A stretch of 64,000 bases of DNA from Effrenium voratum (Eukaryota > Sar > Dinophyceae > Suessiales > Symbiodiniaceae). Where the stretch lies: NCBI GenBank assembly GCA_963377175.1, contig CAUJNA010003293.1, positions 474,880 to 538,879 on the forward strand, read 5' to 3'. The notes beneath the pieces are model-generated. The model was not told the DNA's origin, searched no databases, and saw only the letters and a list, made by a program, of their open reading frames with translations. Numbering within the stretch: the stretch's first letter is position 1; each line of letters begins with the position of its first letter. A program made the position numbers and the translations under genes. Shown here piece after piece: positions 41,201 to 49,913 of the stretch.

Positions 41201-43450
41201 GTTGGTTTCTTTAGGTGCAGGTATTATGATGTAGTTGTTTGTTTTAAGGTGGATGTATTTGTGTTTGTTCTTTTTGGGTGGATGTGTTCTTTTGTGGGTG
41301 GATGTAGGTGGTTTGTCCCATTTACATGGTATTTTGCAGGGTGTCCATCTATCCCAGCTTGTGCGAAATGGAGTTGGTCCATAGTATGGTACCCAGGTGT
41401 TAAATTTGGGGGATCCTTTGTTTGGTTCTCCCTGAGGAAGCCAAAAGGAAGCCGGCCTGGCAAATATGACAGCTTGAGGATGCATTGGACCTTTTGCACT
41501 CACGCAGCTTTGACCTTGCCTGGGAAATTTTGTCTGAGACTGTCTTGGTCGTGGTGGAAAGTAGGGGGTCTGGATGTACTTCAAACCCGAATTTGGTCAC
41601 GACTATTGGAGTAATCTTTGTCAGGCTCTGTTGTTAGATAACCTCTTTGGGCCAACAGTAACAGCGTTTTGTCCCAATTCACTATGGGGTAATTTTGGTT
41701 GCCTTCAAGTGCGGACAGATGCTGAGGGTTGGGACAGATCTTAGTACATGGCTCAAACTTGGGTGAGTCTGCAAATCTTAAATGCGGGAACCTTAGAGAT
41801 GTTTGGTTTCTTCTAGGTTTACATGTAGAACAGGTCTAAAGGTTCCACCCTAGCAGAAGAAGACATACGGCCCGTTTGGGTGGAGAAAGTTTGGGAGCCA
41901 ACACCTTAGCCCGGCAACTTTGTAAAAGTAGTCGGGACGCCACTGCCCAGAAAGGTGGCGATTGTTTTGTTTGGCAGTTGGGGTATGAAGGCATGATTTT
42001 GGTGGCTCCAGCCATCCCCTTATCTTTTTAGGTTTTTTAGGGTTTTGACCCACTAAAAGTTGGTCACTTTTAGCAGGGGACCTGAACACAAAAAGACAGC
42101 AATCTGACAAGCATGTTCCGTGCACCCCAGATATCGGCCACGGAAGGAGCTTTTTTCTCCCAGCGCATGGCATCCGGATCCCAGGATTTGGCGTCTGCAT
42201 GCCGCAGCTTGGCAGAGAGGGCGCAGAATTTGGCGCTGAGTTGGCTGCGTTGAACCGGTTTTTTGCTTGTCCCAAGAGCCTCCGGCATATGACCAAAGCT
42301 CAAGGGCAGGGCATTTCTTTGTTTTCCTTTTCAGGAGCCATTCTCTTAAGGGAATGATTTCAATCAACGTTGTGTCAGATATGCACAAGTTAATGCATCA
42401 TCATGTGCCTGGGCCATGAATTTTCGTTAATTATGTTGTTTCTTCCTGCCCCAAGCAGGGGCTAGGAGCGCAGAGTTTCATCTCATTGGAAGGATTCAAG
42501 TTTCACATGAGCAACGGTCAATGTTTCTGTCGTCACTCATCAAAATGCCACAAGGAACCACGGGTACTCGCCAGGAACAAACCATACTGACCGTTTCTCA
42601 TTGTTTGGGACAAGATTGTGTCTCAGCGGCAGACTCGTAAGCACCTTGCTTGATGCTGAGATGTCCCGGCCGGGCTTTGCCAAAACTTGATCCCAGACTT
42701 TCCATTCAACCCATCAAGGCAATTCGACTCATTGCTCGGTCCGGCGCCACAGGGCAAGCCCTCCAAAAGACGGATTGCTAAAACCCGGTCGAACTGGCCG
42801 TCATTGAGGGTTCCTATGTGTTTCTTGTCAACACATAACTTAGACGGGACTTGGCCAATTGAGGACTTTTTGAGGATCCCTTCAACGGCATTTGAATAAT
42901 CTCGGTCGAGCTCTTTTTGCGCTCGTGTCGCCCTCAGCGTTTTGCTGAAGACCCCGCCAGCAGCAACCGGATCGCACCATCGTATCGCCACTGAGTTGAC
43001 GTTTGCCTCCTGTTTGAACATGTTTGATTAGGGTGGCAGTTGGTGGTGAGCAAGGCTTGTTTCAATTCTTACTACAATTTGCTCGGCGAATGTCGAGTTG
43101 TGGGTAAAACCTTGAACACATCTTCCAGTTGCTCAACGGATTCCACCCTTTCCGACTGTGTGTTGGTGCAAGCAAAACAGCTTCCGGATCATATTCCACC
43201 ATTCGGGGGACTGGTTGTACAGTGCATCTGCCCGAGTTCTAAGATGAGAGTAACAAGGTGCCTAGGTGTTCTTTTCGGCTATAATTTGAAACCAGGCGCT
43301 GGCTTCGGTCTGTACTCATCCAGTGCCATCCACTTCTGCAGCAACTGCATTGCTACCCTTCGGCTCAGGACGACTCGGAGGGCGAAACGACCTCCAAGAA
43401 GCCCAGGAAAAGAAGAGCAGAGCAGCCTTCGCTTTCTGACATCAGAAGGG
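26191..43450 (+). CDS. JmjC-domain (JMJD6-like) oxygenase gene, at least 13 exons
   Basis: Predicted Fe(II)/2-oxoglutarate-dependent hydroxylase or demethylase of the JMJD6-like JmjC group. Proposed exons: 26191-26295, 27763-27839, 29901-30054, 30667-30726, 32713-32775, 33550-33588, 33776-33869, 35065-35195, 36030-36095, 36790-36875, 38181-38229, 41010-41103, 43369-43450. The fold signature appears in order: EDFRRSFELGGKPLVL, EPLYLFQEL, LLLGPAGAGSRWHFDPWGTA, GCKLWAF, KPGDLVFIPSGWWH, HNFLRAEEAL. Iron ligands are His and Asp of WHFDP and His of GWWH; Lys of GCKLW is the likely 2-oxoglutarate contact. Most of the followed exons join in phase. The strand between GWWH and HNF is missing, suggesting an undetected small exon near 38.3-41.0 kb. 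The first two exons match no domain I know, and the last may carry a nuclear signal. Start codon and end are not defined. Family is firm; substrate (histone, splicing factor or tRNA) is unknown. Confidence 0.83.
27763..27839 (+). CDS. JmjC gene, exon 2 of model
   Basis: Strong acceptor (TCTCGTTTACAG). Reads EQQGCEEDPFLPRIQGWVLT, then CLDLL. A GC donor (CTGGC|GCGCAG) gives phase 2, joining 29901 as LLA-RSAIGAEDF. Confidence 0.6.
28443..28515. repeat. Short GGCCCGAGGTTTCCCCT tandem
   Basis: About three copies of an 18-bp GGCCCGAGGTTTCCCCTS unit. They precede a GC-rich stretch (28520-28625) open in all + frames, which I could not place in the exon chain because the flanking exons already join in phase. 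Confidence 0.6.
29901..30054 (+). CDS. JmjC gene, N-terminal strand of catalytic domain
   Basis: After ACTTCTCCAG; reads RSAIGAEDFRRSFELGGKPL, then VLQEP, equivalent to the S-x-E-E-F...G-K-P-V-V-L entry of JMJD6-type domains. Extending to a canonical donor (GAAG|GTAGGG) keeps phase 0 with 30667; a shorter exon ending 29981 (ACGAG|GTTTGG) is possible but would break phase. Confidence 0.75.
30667..30726 (+). CDS. JmjC gene, exon SAWSVERLGE
   Basis: Acceptor GCGGATCCAG. Encodes DFAVQATSSGSAWSVERLGE, the W-S-x-E-x-L helix of JmjC oxygenases. The frame stays open to TAA at 30754, so the donor (GTCTTG at 30727 or a later GC) is uncertain. Confidence 0.65.
30832..30995 (+). repeat. Dispersed CCCCTACTAAAATAGAC module, copy B with nested insert
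   Basis: Left half GGTTCCCCTACTAAAATG and right half AATAGACTAGAGAAAAAG, GGGTACC, TTATTCTAACCTCTACT match copies A and C, but they are separated by about 100 bp of extra sequence (about 30850-30949). This looks like one element inserted in another. Confidence 0.55.
32713..32775 (+). CDS. JmjC gene, exon EPLYLFQEL
   Basis: GNVEDSEPLYLFQELDPDIR matches the D-D-x-P-L-Y-[IL]-F-D segment of JMJD6-like proteins. Acceptor GGTCGAAG; donor CAG|GCGCGC (GC). Phase 0 on both sides. Confidence 0.75.
33550..33588 (+). CDS. JmjC gene, exon FHAPVLFQ
   Basis: Acceptor CACCTTGGAG; reads AVDPNFHAPVLFQ. Joining it directly to the next exon gives FHAPVLF-QEDFLLDA, the expected h-x-P-x-x-F-x-x-D-L/F helix start. 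That requires a GA donor (CAG|GAGCTC) paired with CAG|GAGGAC. A longer exon to the GT at about 33602 is the alternative. Confidence 0.55.
33776..33869 (+). CDS. JmjC gene, exon EDFLLDA
   Basis: Acceptor TTTTCTGACAG and canonical donor TTTTCAG|GTGAGC, the best-looking splice pair in the gene. Reads EDFLLDAKEPPEALAACGAR, then VRALQRVSEFS. Ends in phase 1, joining 35065 in frame. Confidence 0.8.
35065..35195 (+). CDS. JmjC gene, metal-binding exon (WHFDP)
   Basis: Acceptor GAAGTCCAG. Carries GWLLLGPAGAGSRWHFDPWG then TAAW, the G-P-x-G-S/A-G-[ST]-x-x-H-x-D-P core of JMJD6-like JmjC domains with both the first iron-binding His and the Asp. The end is CAG|GAGACT (GA donor) or CCA|GCCGGG (GC donor, 35186); both are phase 0 with 36030. 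Confidence 0.88.
35240..35335. repeat. AT microsatellite
   Basis: TATATA-rich tract directly after the metal-binding JmjC exon and inside the intron 35196-36029. Similar short AT tracts occur at about 17897-17930, 27390-27430, 27940-27990, 56590-56610, 56780-56800 and 58485-58510. Confidence 0.85.
36030..36095 (+). CDS. JmjC gene, exon GCKLWAF
   Basis: GCKLWAFAAPDLSG matches G-x-K-x-W-x-x-F-x-P; the Lys would contact 2-oxoglutarate. Acceptor CTCTTCGAG; donor CAG|GCGCCT (GC) in phase 0. Confidence 0.78.
36790..36875 (+). CDS. JmjC gene, exon before GWWH
   Basis: Reads AALSGLAGDRFYYVAPPVLD, then LADVLGTD. A GC donor (GATGT|GCGCGC) leaves phase 2 and joins 38181 as GTD-V-KPGDL. An earlier acceptor at 36755 (GAAGCAG) would extend the exon upstream. 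Confidence 0.6.
36911..37031. mobile_element. MITE-like element, GGGTCAAAA family, copy 3
   Basis: The best-preserved copy: 121 bp, left GGCTATGGGTCAAAA, right TTTTGACCCATGGCC, flanked by GTGT on both sides (36907-36910 and 37032-37035). It inserted 35 bp into the JmjC intron, at the end of a TCTCTGTGTGTG microsatellite. Confidence 0.9.
38181..38229 (+). CDS. JmjC gene, second iron-ligand exon (GWWH)
   Basis: KPGDLVFIPSGWWHTT is the P-G-D-x-x-F-x-P-S-G-W-W-H block carrying the distal iron-binding His. Acceptor CTTTTGCCGAG. The 3' end is uncertain; the frame stays open to TGA at 38275. Confidence 0.85.
38690..38770. repeat. 20-bp GTATTTGCGC tandem
   Basis: Three to four copies of a 20-21 bp unit with GTATTTGCGC and CGTTTTGC, following a poly-T run. 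A related GCAAA-type short tandem (CCCGCAAA units) occurs at 44218-44275. Confidence 0.7.
40720..40850. repeat. About 31-bp tandem, GGGAAAGCCACGAGG
   Basis: Four imperfect copies of a unit with GGGAAAGCCACGAGGA and AACCGGCCTT. Positions are inside the JmjC intron before the exon at 41010. No coding support beyond short open frames. Confidence 0.7.
41010..41103 (+). CDS. JmjC gene, C-terminal helix exon (HNF)
   Basis: Acceptor CGGATCAG; reads HNFLRAEEALVKLHPNMAQQ, then LRQWSLPQLE, matching the T-Q-N-F segment and following helix of JMJD6-like enzymes. Donor GAGCG|GTGTGC is possible. Confidence 0.7.
42164..42256 (+). CDS. Candidate exon, polypyrimidine acceptor
   Basis: A strong acceptor (GCTTTTTTCTCCCAG) precedes MASGSQDLASACRSLAERAQ, NLALSWLR. 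It could be an alternative or extra exon of the JmjC gene or the start of another gene. Supported only by splice signal and composition. Confidence 0.3.
43369..43450 (+). CDS. JmjC gene, candidate C-terminal exon with basic cluster
   Basis: Acceptor CGGCTCAG. In one frame it reads DDSEGETTSKKPRKRRAEQP, an acidic patch followed by KKPRKRR, a classical nuclear-localisation type cluster. A second frame is also open (TTRRAKRPPRSPGKEE), and strict phase from 41103 would select that one, so the frame is unsettled. Confidence 0.45.
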
Positions 43451-43894
43451 TTGCGCCCAAAGGCGAGTCGAAATGGTGTCTCTTCTTTGTGTCATAGGGT
43501 TAAAAAGGTGAGTTGAAATGGTTGAAATGGTGTTTTCTTTTAACCCCGGTCAGCAACAGCGCTGGTTGGCCATCCAATGCTGGCAGCAGTTCGGACTGGG
43601 GGTCTCTACTGTGCATTTTGGTGTCCAGTGATTCAAACAGCACCTGTTGGGCCAAAGTCGATTGACCATTCGGGTGGCATGATACGCAACGGGGAGATGA
43701 ACGGAATCCTGTCAGTCCACAGAAAGTTGAAGCGAGAGTACTGCGCAGAGGGAAGAGATGTCCGCCTCCCTTTGCTCAAGAACCCAACGGCCTACGTTCC
43801 CAGTGCCATGCCCGGAATGGGCAACATGACCCTCTTTACATGGCGACTTACTCTGATGCAGATTGTCATGGAAGCCCCAAAGCCGAGGATTTGA

Positions 43895-46800
43895 AGCTTC
43901 TTTTGGGAAACCCCTTTCGGATTCCATGTGAATTTACAGCGGAGTAAAGGAGGTAATCTTCCTGGACCTTCGTCCTCCTGAAAAAAAAACGTAGTTTCCG
44001 CCTTTGACTGGATATTCGGGAAATCGTAGCACTTTTTGCCGCAAAAACCTGAAACTCCTAAAACTCCTAAAAACCACACTATTGCACTGCTCGCGGCCTT
44101 TGACAGATTAAAGGAAGCTTTTCAGGCTCAATGCAGCCCGCAAGTTTGTCAACACATGCAACGGCGGTCCAAAGTTGTGCGGTGCAGAAAAAAACGTACC
44201 CATTTTGACCTCAAAACGCCGGCAAATTTCCGCAAATCTCCCGCAAAAACCCGCAAACTCCCGCAAATCAGAAAAAGTCGTAGTTTTGATGACCAAGGCA
44301 TCCCATGGTGTTCACTGGCACGTTGGCAAGTGCTGCGAGGTGTATTTACTTTGTATGGCCAACATGCGACTGGAAACGACGCAATTCGTATGTGTTTTTG
44401 CCCAAATTGTAGCTAAACCACTGGAATTCGGTAAATCGTAGGGGTCTCCTAAAACATCCAGAAATTTCCCGGAGTTTGAAGGTCCAGGTTACGACATGTC
44501 AAGACCTGCGCAATGCAGTGCGAGAAGCAAGCAGGAGTGCCCTCAAAGTGGAACCGTTTCTCCCTGTGTTTTGTGAGGGAAGCTAAATGAATCTTTCGAT
44601 TTGTAGTGGGCCTGCAACTTCAACGAAGCACCCATCTGAAGATGTATCCTGGATATGTAGAGCAGTCTTTACTTTGCCTCCTTAGCCTTGTAGTTTTTCA
44701 TCAGAGGCGATGGATCAAACTTGCAACTTGTGGGGTTAACGTTGTAAGGGATGCCTTTGCCGGCTGTCCAGAAGCCGATACATCACATGCCATCCAAGAC
44801 TAGGTTTCCACCAAAGCAAACACCACAAAAACCTGCGGATGAGCGCTGGTGTCAACCCCTGGCAAACAATGTTGACCTTCCAATGCCTTCCAAGGTAAAC
44901 CTTCCAAGATTATTTGATCACGCGATAGGAGATCAACCCATATATGGCCCATATCCCTTTGACACACTGGAGTCCTGAGAAGATGTTGCTTGGGTGCTTG
45001 CAGCATTTGGGCACACAACTTCGGTGACCCTTCACAGCAAGACATTTAGCACATTGACCAAAATGGGTGCCCAAATTTCCATTTTCCTTTAAGAGCATTT
45101 GATGCCAATGTTTGCAGGGGGACCTGGATTTGGGTGACAGTAGATGGCACAATTCCCCAACGTTGGTTTCGTCATCCCGGGCACTTTCCCCCAAGGGAAC
45201 GGGTTGCCCAGGGATGCCGGCTGAAGCTCGGGCTCCAGATGCTCCGATGTCACAGATCATCCCCACCGAATTTGGGGTCAAACATCTGGGGCAAGCCAAT
45301 CATTCCGTGCGGCTCGAACGGTGTCACTTCGGATGGCCCTGATGATTAATCAGAATGTGGCGGCGCATCGAATCACCCGAAAGAAAGAGAGGGCGCTGGG
45401 TCACAATCACTTCAAAGATCAGCACAGGCGAGTCAGATACCATAGGAAGATGACCAAAAGAGCACGGCAGCCAGTAAGTGGCTTGTGTCCCACACAAATA
45501 TCAGCGGATTCTAACAAACACCTAGTCAATGACAGTTGCGCTATAGAGGTAAAGGATCTACAGCATGCCGGAGAACCGAACCTTTAGGCTGATGATCCTC
45601 CCCTGCCCTAGGGCCCAACATGGGTCGGTTCCTTTACGTTTTTCTCGGAACAACCAGCCAAACCGATCAAACCGCGATACCCTGAGCTCGTCATGTGGCG
45701 GCGGCTTCGACTTCCAGCCCTGCCGCCCGGCGGCAAGGAACCGAGCCCCGTGGTACCTGGTTCTTCATGGCATGCATTTTTGGGATCACTACAAATGGTC
45801 AACCCCAAATAGGCTTCTTTCCTTCCCGCATAGACTGGGCAACTGGGGTCGTCAAATGTGGTCAATACATGTCAATACCATGCGCTTCAGACACGTCGTA
45901 GCCAACCAAAACGCCACCCCGAGAGAGTCTGAGCTTCATAGATTCCACCGGGCAATGGGCCTTAGTTCGCCAATAGGGCGAAATAAGGTCAAGATGGGGC
46001 CGAAAGAGCCTTCGGACAGGTTCAAGGCCAATGTTCGGGTGCCGGGCTGGAAGTTAGCTCTGATGAAGCTCCCTACTTATCATGAATGAGCCTGCAAGTT
46101 AGGTCCCCGCCTTCAAACCAAAGAACTTGTTCTTCACACTTTCACACTCCAGTGGCATTCTTGTTGGTCAAGATCGGGAATGGGGGAACAGCCTGACGCC
46201 CCTGCCTTGTGAAGAACCCTCCTTTTCCTTTTACAACGAGGTCAAACGTTTTTGCTCGTCGCCCTGACCTGTTGGTCTGGTTGGTCCGTTTGGAGTCATG
46301 GCAACACACGGTGGTAATCTCTTGCTGTGGCTTCCTTAGGCAAATGAGCAAAGGACCTGCCCGGACACACAGAAGCGGATGGGTCTCTTTAGGACGGGGC
46401 CAAACAGAAATAGCACATGTTGTCCAACCCTGACTACTAAACTTGGCTGTTTGGTGTTCCCAGCTATACCCTTAGGGGCGTGTTGCGATTAGAGGGATGC
46501 ATACCAAATGACACTAAACGTCTAACTTTAACAAAGGACCACCAAACGGCAACGTGATACAAAAGAAATCTGGAAAAGACCAGTCGTTCACCATGGAGAA
46601 GGATGATGGCGCGGTCAAGTGGTGCATCCGAAGCATTCCAAGCCATGCACTCGTTGTTAACCGGGCAATAGAAAGCATTCAGCCTTTATCCTCCAGTTCC
46701 ACCAGTTGCAAGGGTGCCATCCTTTCCTCAGCGATCCCCAGTTGCCCAGCTGAATCTCGTGCCAGTTCGTTGTTGAGCATGCACTTTTCTCCAGCCACTG

Positions 46801-47132
46801 CGAATGGTGCACCGTGGACAGGATCGCGACACATCGTAGTGGGGCAAACATGTGTTTAAACAACCAGCCCCTAGGAGGTTGCCTAAACCATGGTTGAAGC
46901 ATGTTGTGAACAACAGCTTGACCCGCACCCGCACCTGCCTACTCCCCACCCCACTACAACCCCCGCCCCCCGCGCCTAAACCATAGTTGTTTTGAAAACC
47001 GCTTGACCCTCCACAACCCCACCCCAACCCCACCCCAACCCCACCACAACCTGCCCCCCCCCTGAACCACCCCCACCCCACCACAACCCTCGCCCCCCAC
47101 CCCGCCCCCCCCTCCCTGCCCCTTCGCTGGAG
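43895..47132. other. Intergenic region, no firm gene
   Basis: Between the JmjC and hydrolase genes. One GC-rich island at 45685-45740 (reading LVMWRRLRLPALPPGGK in one frame after CCTGAG) may be an exon. A CCCCACC-rich, strongly strand-asymmetric tract occupies 46920-47120. Nothing else could be supported. Confidence 0.4.
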
Positions 47133-47254
47133 GCGCCGCCCGGCACTGCCCCACCTGCGTGCAGCCGACTTGGGCCATGGGGCGGCGCTTGGCGCCGCCG
47201 CCTGCGGCGGCGTGATGCTGGGTGTGGCCGGGTGCCGGGACCCGGCAACGGAAG
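47133..47254 (+). CDS. Candidate exon upstream of hydrolase gene
   Basis: GC-rich island after CCTTCGCTGGAG. One frame reads AADLGHGAALGAAACGGVML, then GVAGC, a small hydrophobic stretch that could be a signal or membrane segment. It might be a 5' exon of the alpha/beta hydrolase gene 2.5 kb downstream. No family match. Confidence 0.3.
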
Positions 47255-49789
47255 GGGCAGACCCCTGCTCACTCCTGGAGTTCTTGGACTTCAAACTGTT
47301 TGGGTGTTGCAGTCGGGTTTTTTGGACTTCAAACTTTTCGGGAAAACCATTTTAGTAGAAAACAACAAGTTTAGACGCTTTTTGGCAAGTGCACTCGAGA
47401 GGTGAGCATGTCATTCCACTTGCCGCTGTAGGCGGTCCAATTCCTGGTGATTCAATTTTGACCCATACCCATGCTTATGCATAGTCTGTCCATATAAACA
47501 TCGTTTTGGGATCGGAATCCGACAGTTGCCCACTTTCCAAGGCGCAGCTCCGCGCGCTTACTTCGATCAGGAGGAACATGTGCGTTTCCCCATTTTTGTT
47601 TGACTACCTTCTATGGTGGCAGCTGGAAGCACAGCGGTGGCCTTCTCAGCAAATAGTTTGATTTTATGTTGGAGTCAATATGGAACGGAAGGACGGAATC
47701 AACGTTTAATGTGTCACCATGGGCCCTTCATTGTTCAAAGTAAAGAGCTTCGAACACCCATTTTTCAGCTGGTGCCCCCGGGTAATTGTCGGGGGCCTCT
47801 CAATTCCGTGTTTCCTGGACTTAGTACTTGTTGCAAAAACGTTGTTTTGTGGCAAACAACAAGTTCTCAGCCTTGTTGGGCCAATCTTCCTGCGTGGGGC
47901 TTCGCCTGCGATACAAATTAAAGGGTCAATGGGTCAGCTAATGTCACTCTTCCATTTTTTTGCCTTTTGGTTCCCAACGAAAAGCGCTTGTCAACCAACG
48001 GGAGCCGGCAACAGTGCCAGCAAGGTAGGGCACGCATCGAGTATGCTGAAGAGTCAGCTGGAACTCAAAAAGAAAATGCACCCTTTTCAGCCCAAAGATG
48101 TTTGCCTGGAGCCATCCAAATATTGTTCTCCCGTTCGGGTCACTTGCCACTGAGCCCCGGCTCTCTCAGTTACGTGGTGGCTGCAGTGCACGGCAGCCGG
48201 CGCAGGGGCTGCTCGGGCGAAATTTTGGGGCAGGGGCTGAGTCTACTGACTCAGATGGGTGTGGTTTTCGTAGGCACTCTCGTCAGATTGGCTTAAAGGG
48301 GAACCACAAGGAAAACCACAATCTTTGGGTTCGCCTCATTTTGAGACATACCCAGATGGGTTTATATTGAAATAGAATATGCTTCATGGATCCAATTGGG
48401 GTTGGGTTGAAGATCGGAGAATTGGTTTAAATGCTTTCTGGGGCTACGACAAAGCCAACAAGTTTTAATTTGTCCAAAAGATCGTCAGCAGGGATGCGTA
48501 ACTTTTCCCGTTTGTCCAAGCGCCTTACTTGACACTGATAGATTGCTAAAACTGGAAGCGGGGATCAGCCCCTTTTGGATGGTGTTTTATGGAAACCCAA
48601 AGCAAACCATGGTCAGTTTGGATCATACATGTTCACTTTTCGTTGTAAAGGCATGTTTGAGATACGGTCACTGGTCAAAGCACATTTTTCCGGTGGCTCA
48701 AGCAAACGGACGTCAAGACAGCCCCAAAGGTCAAGCTTTGGTTTGGGTTCTTGTGACGAGCAAGCCTTCGGCGGCCAGACTGAAACTAGTCCTTGGTTTT
48801 GTTTTCCGATCTGGCATGAGGTGAACATGGAAAGTTTGGTTGATTTCGACTATATTCAGTTGGCAAACCATACTGATTCGTGAGCCCTTCATGTTTAGGT
48901 TTTGGAGAAGCGAGACTGGGTTTGCGATTCTAGCCTGCAAACACATACATGGTCTTCGGTGAAGCAAGCTGTTGGACCCAGAAAGGTTTACTTGCCAGGA
49001 AACCTTGGCTTGAACTGTGCTCTGTGCGGGGTGATGGTCCTCAGCTTCAAGGGTCGAAGCTGTCACCTCGAATCTTTTTGGGATGGCACACCATGCTCAA
49101 AACTCCCTTTCACTTGGGTTAGGGATGATCGGGAATCAACCCTTGCGGAATTTGGCAAAACCATCAGGGAGCCATGAACATGACCAGTCGGAGTTTTGGC
49201 CATGGCTCGCATGTCGTACACTTCCGAAATGGACCATGGGCATCCCCGGACAACCGGGAACCAATGTGGCGATTCCGGGGAAGGGTGTGTGTGTGTGTGA
49301 TCTTTAAATGGTTGTTGTATGCGTTTCAAGGTTCACTGAATATGGTCCAGAATCAAACGTGTCAGTTTTGGCTTTTGCCCTTCTGGTGCCAGAATATAAG
49401 GAGGTTGTTGTAAAGCATGTTCATCACAAGAGACTTAACCAGTACAAACATCATTATCCCATGATCATGAGTAGAACAAGTTCGATCGTACCGCACAACC
49501 CGCACTTCAACCGTTAGCATTTGGTGGTGGTGTTATTTGGCTTGTGGTGCTGTTGGCGACAGCGGTGCTCTGTGCTTGTGATTGCAGCCAGCTAGCGCCC
49601 TTAGGACCCGGTCCCCGGGGTGCGTCCCCTCCAGGTTGATTGGCGCATTCCTGCCTGTCATGTGAGGGGGGTGGGCATAGGTCGCCTTGGTGCTGTTTCG
49701 CTGCTTGCTTGTGCTGTTGTTCATGCACAGTTTGGTTTCCCGCATACTTTGACCGTGGCGCATATGGACCCCTTTGTGACCACTTCCAG

Positions 49790-49913
49790 CCGCTTCCCTT
49801 GTGCAAAGCGGACGACTCTATGGATTGTCCCGAGCCAAGGCTACACTGATGAGTTCGTGCTCACGCCAGAGGATCTCAACATGCCATACGAGGAGGTGCA
49901 ATTCTTCACTGAG
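49790..49913 (+). CDS. Hydrolase N-terminal exon (TPEDLNMPYEEV)
   Basis: The frame reads TLWIVPSQGYTDEFVLTPED then LNMPYEEVQFFTE, the standard lead-in to the first beta strands in this hydrolase group. GC donor GAG|GCGAGG, or GT six bases on. The 5' boundary is not resolved; the frame is open from 49620. Confidence 0.72.

Noticed and set aside
42623..43021. 132-codon minus-strand frame with protein-like look
   Set aside because: Within chance expectation; lies in the intron of an opposite-strand gene, with no recognisable motif. Worth a protein search but not annotated.
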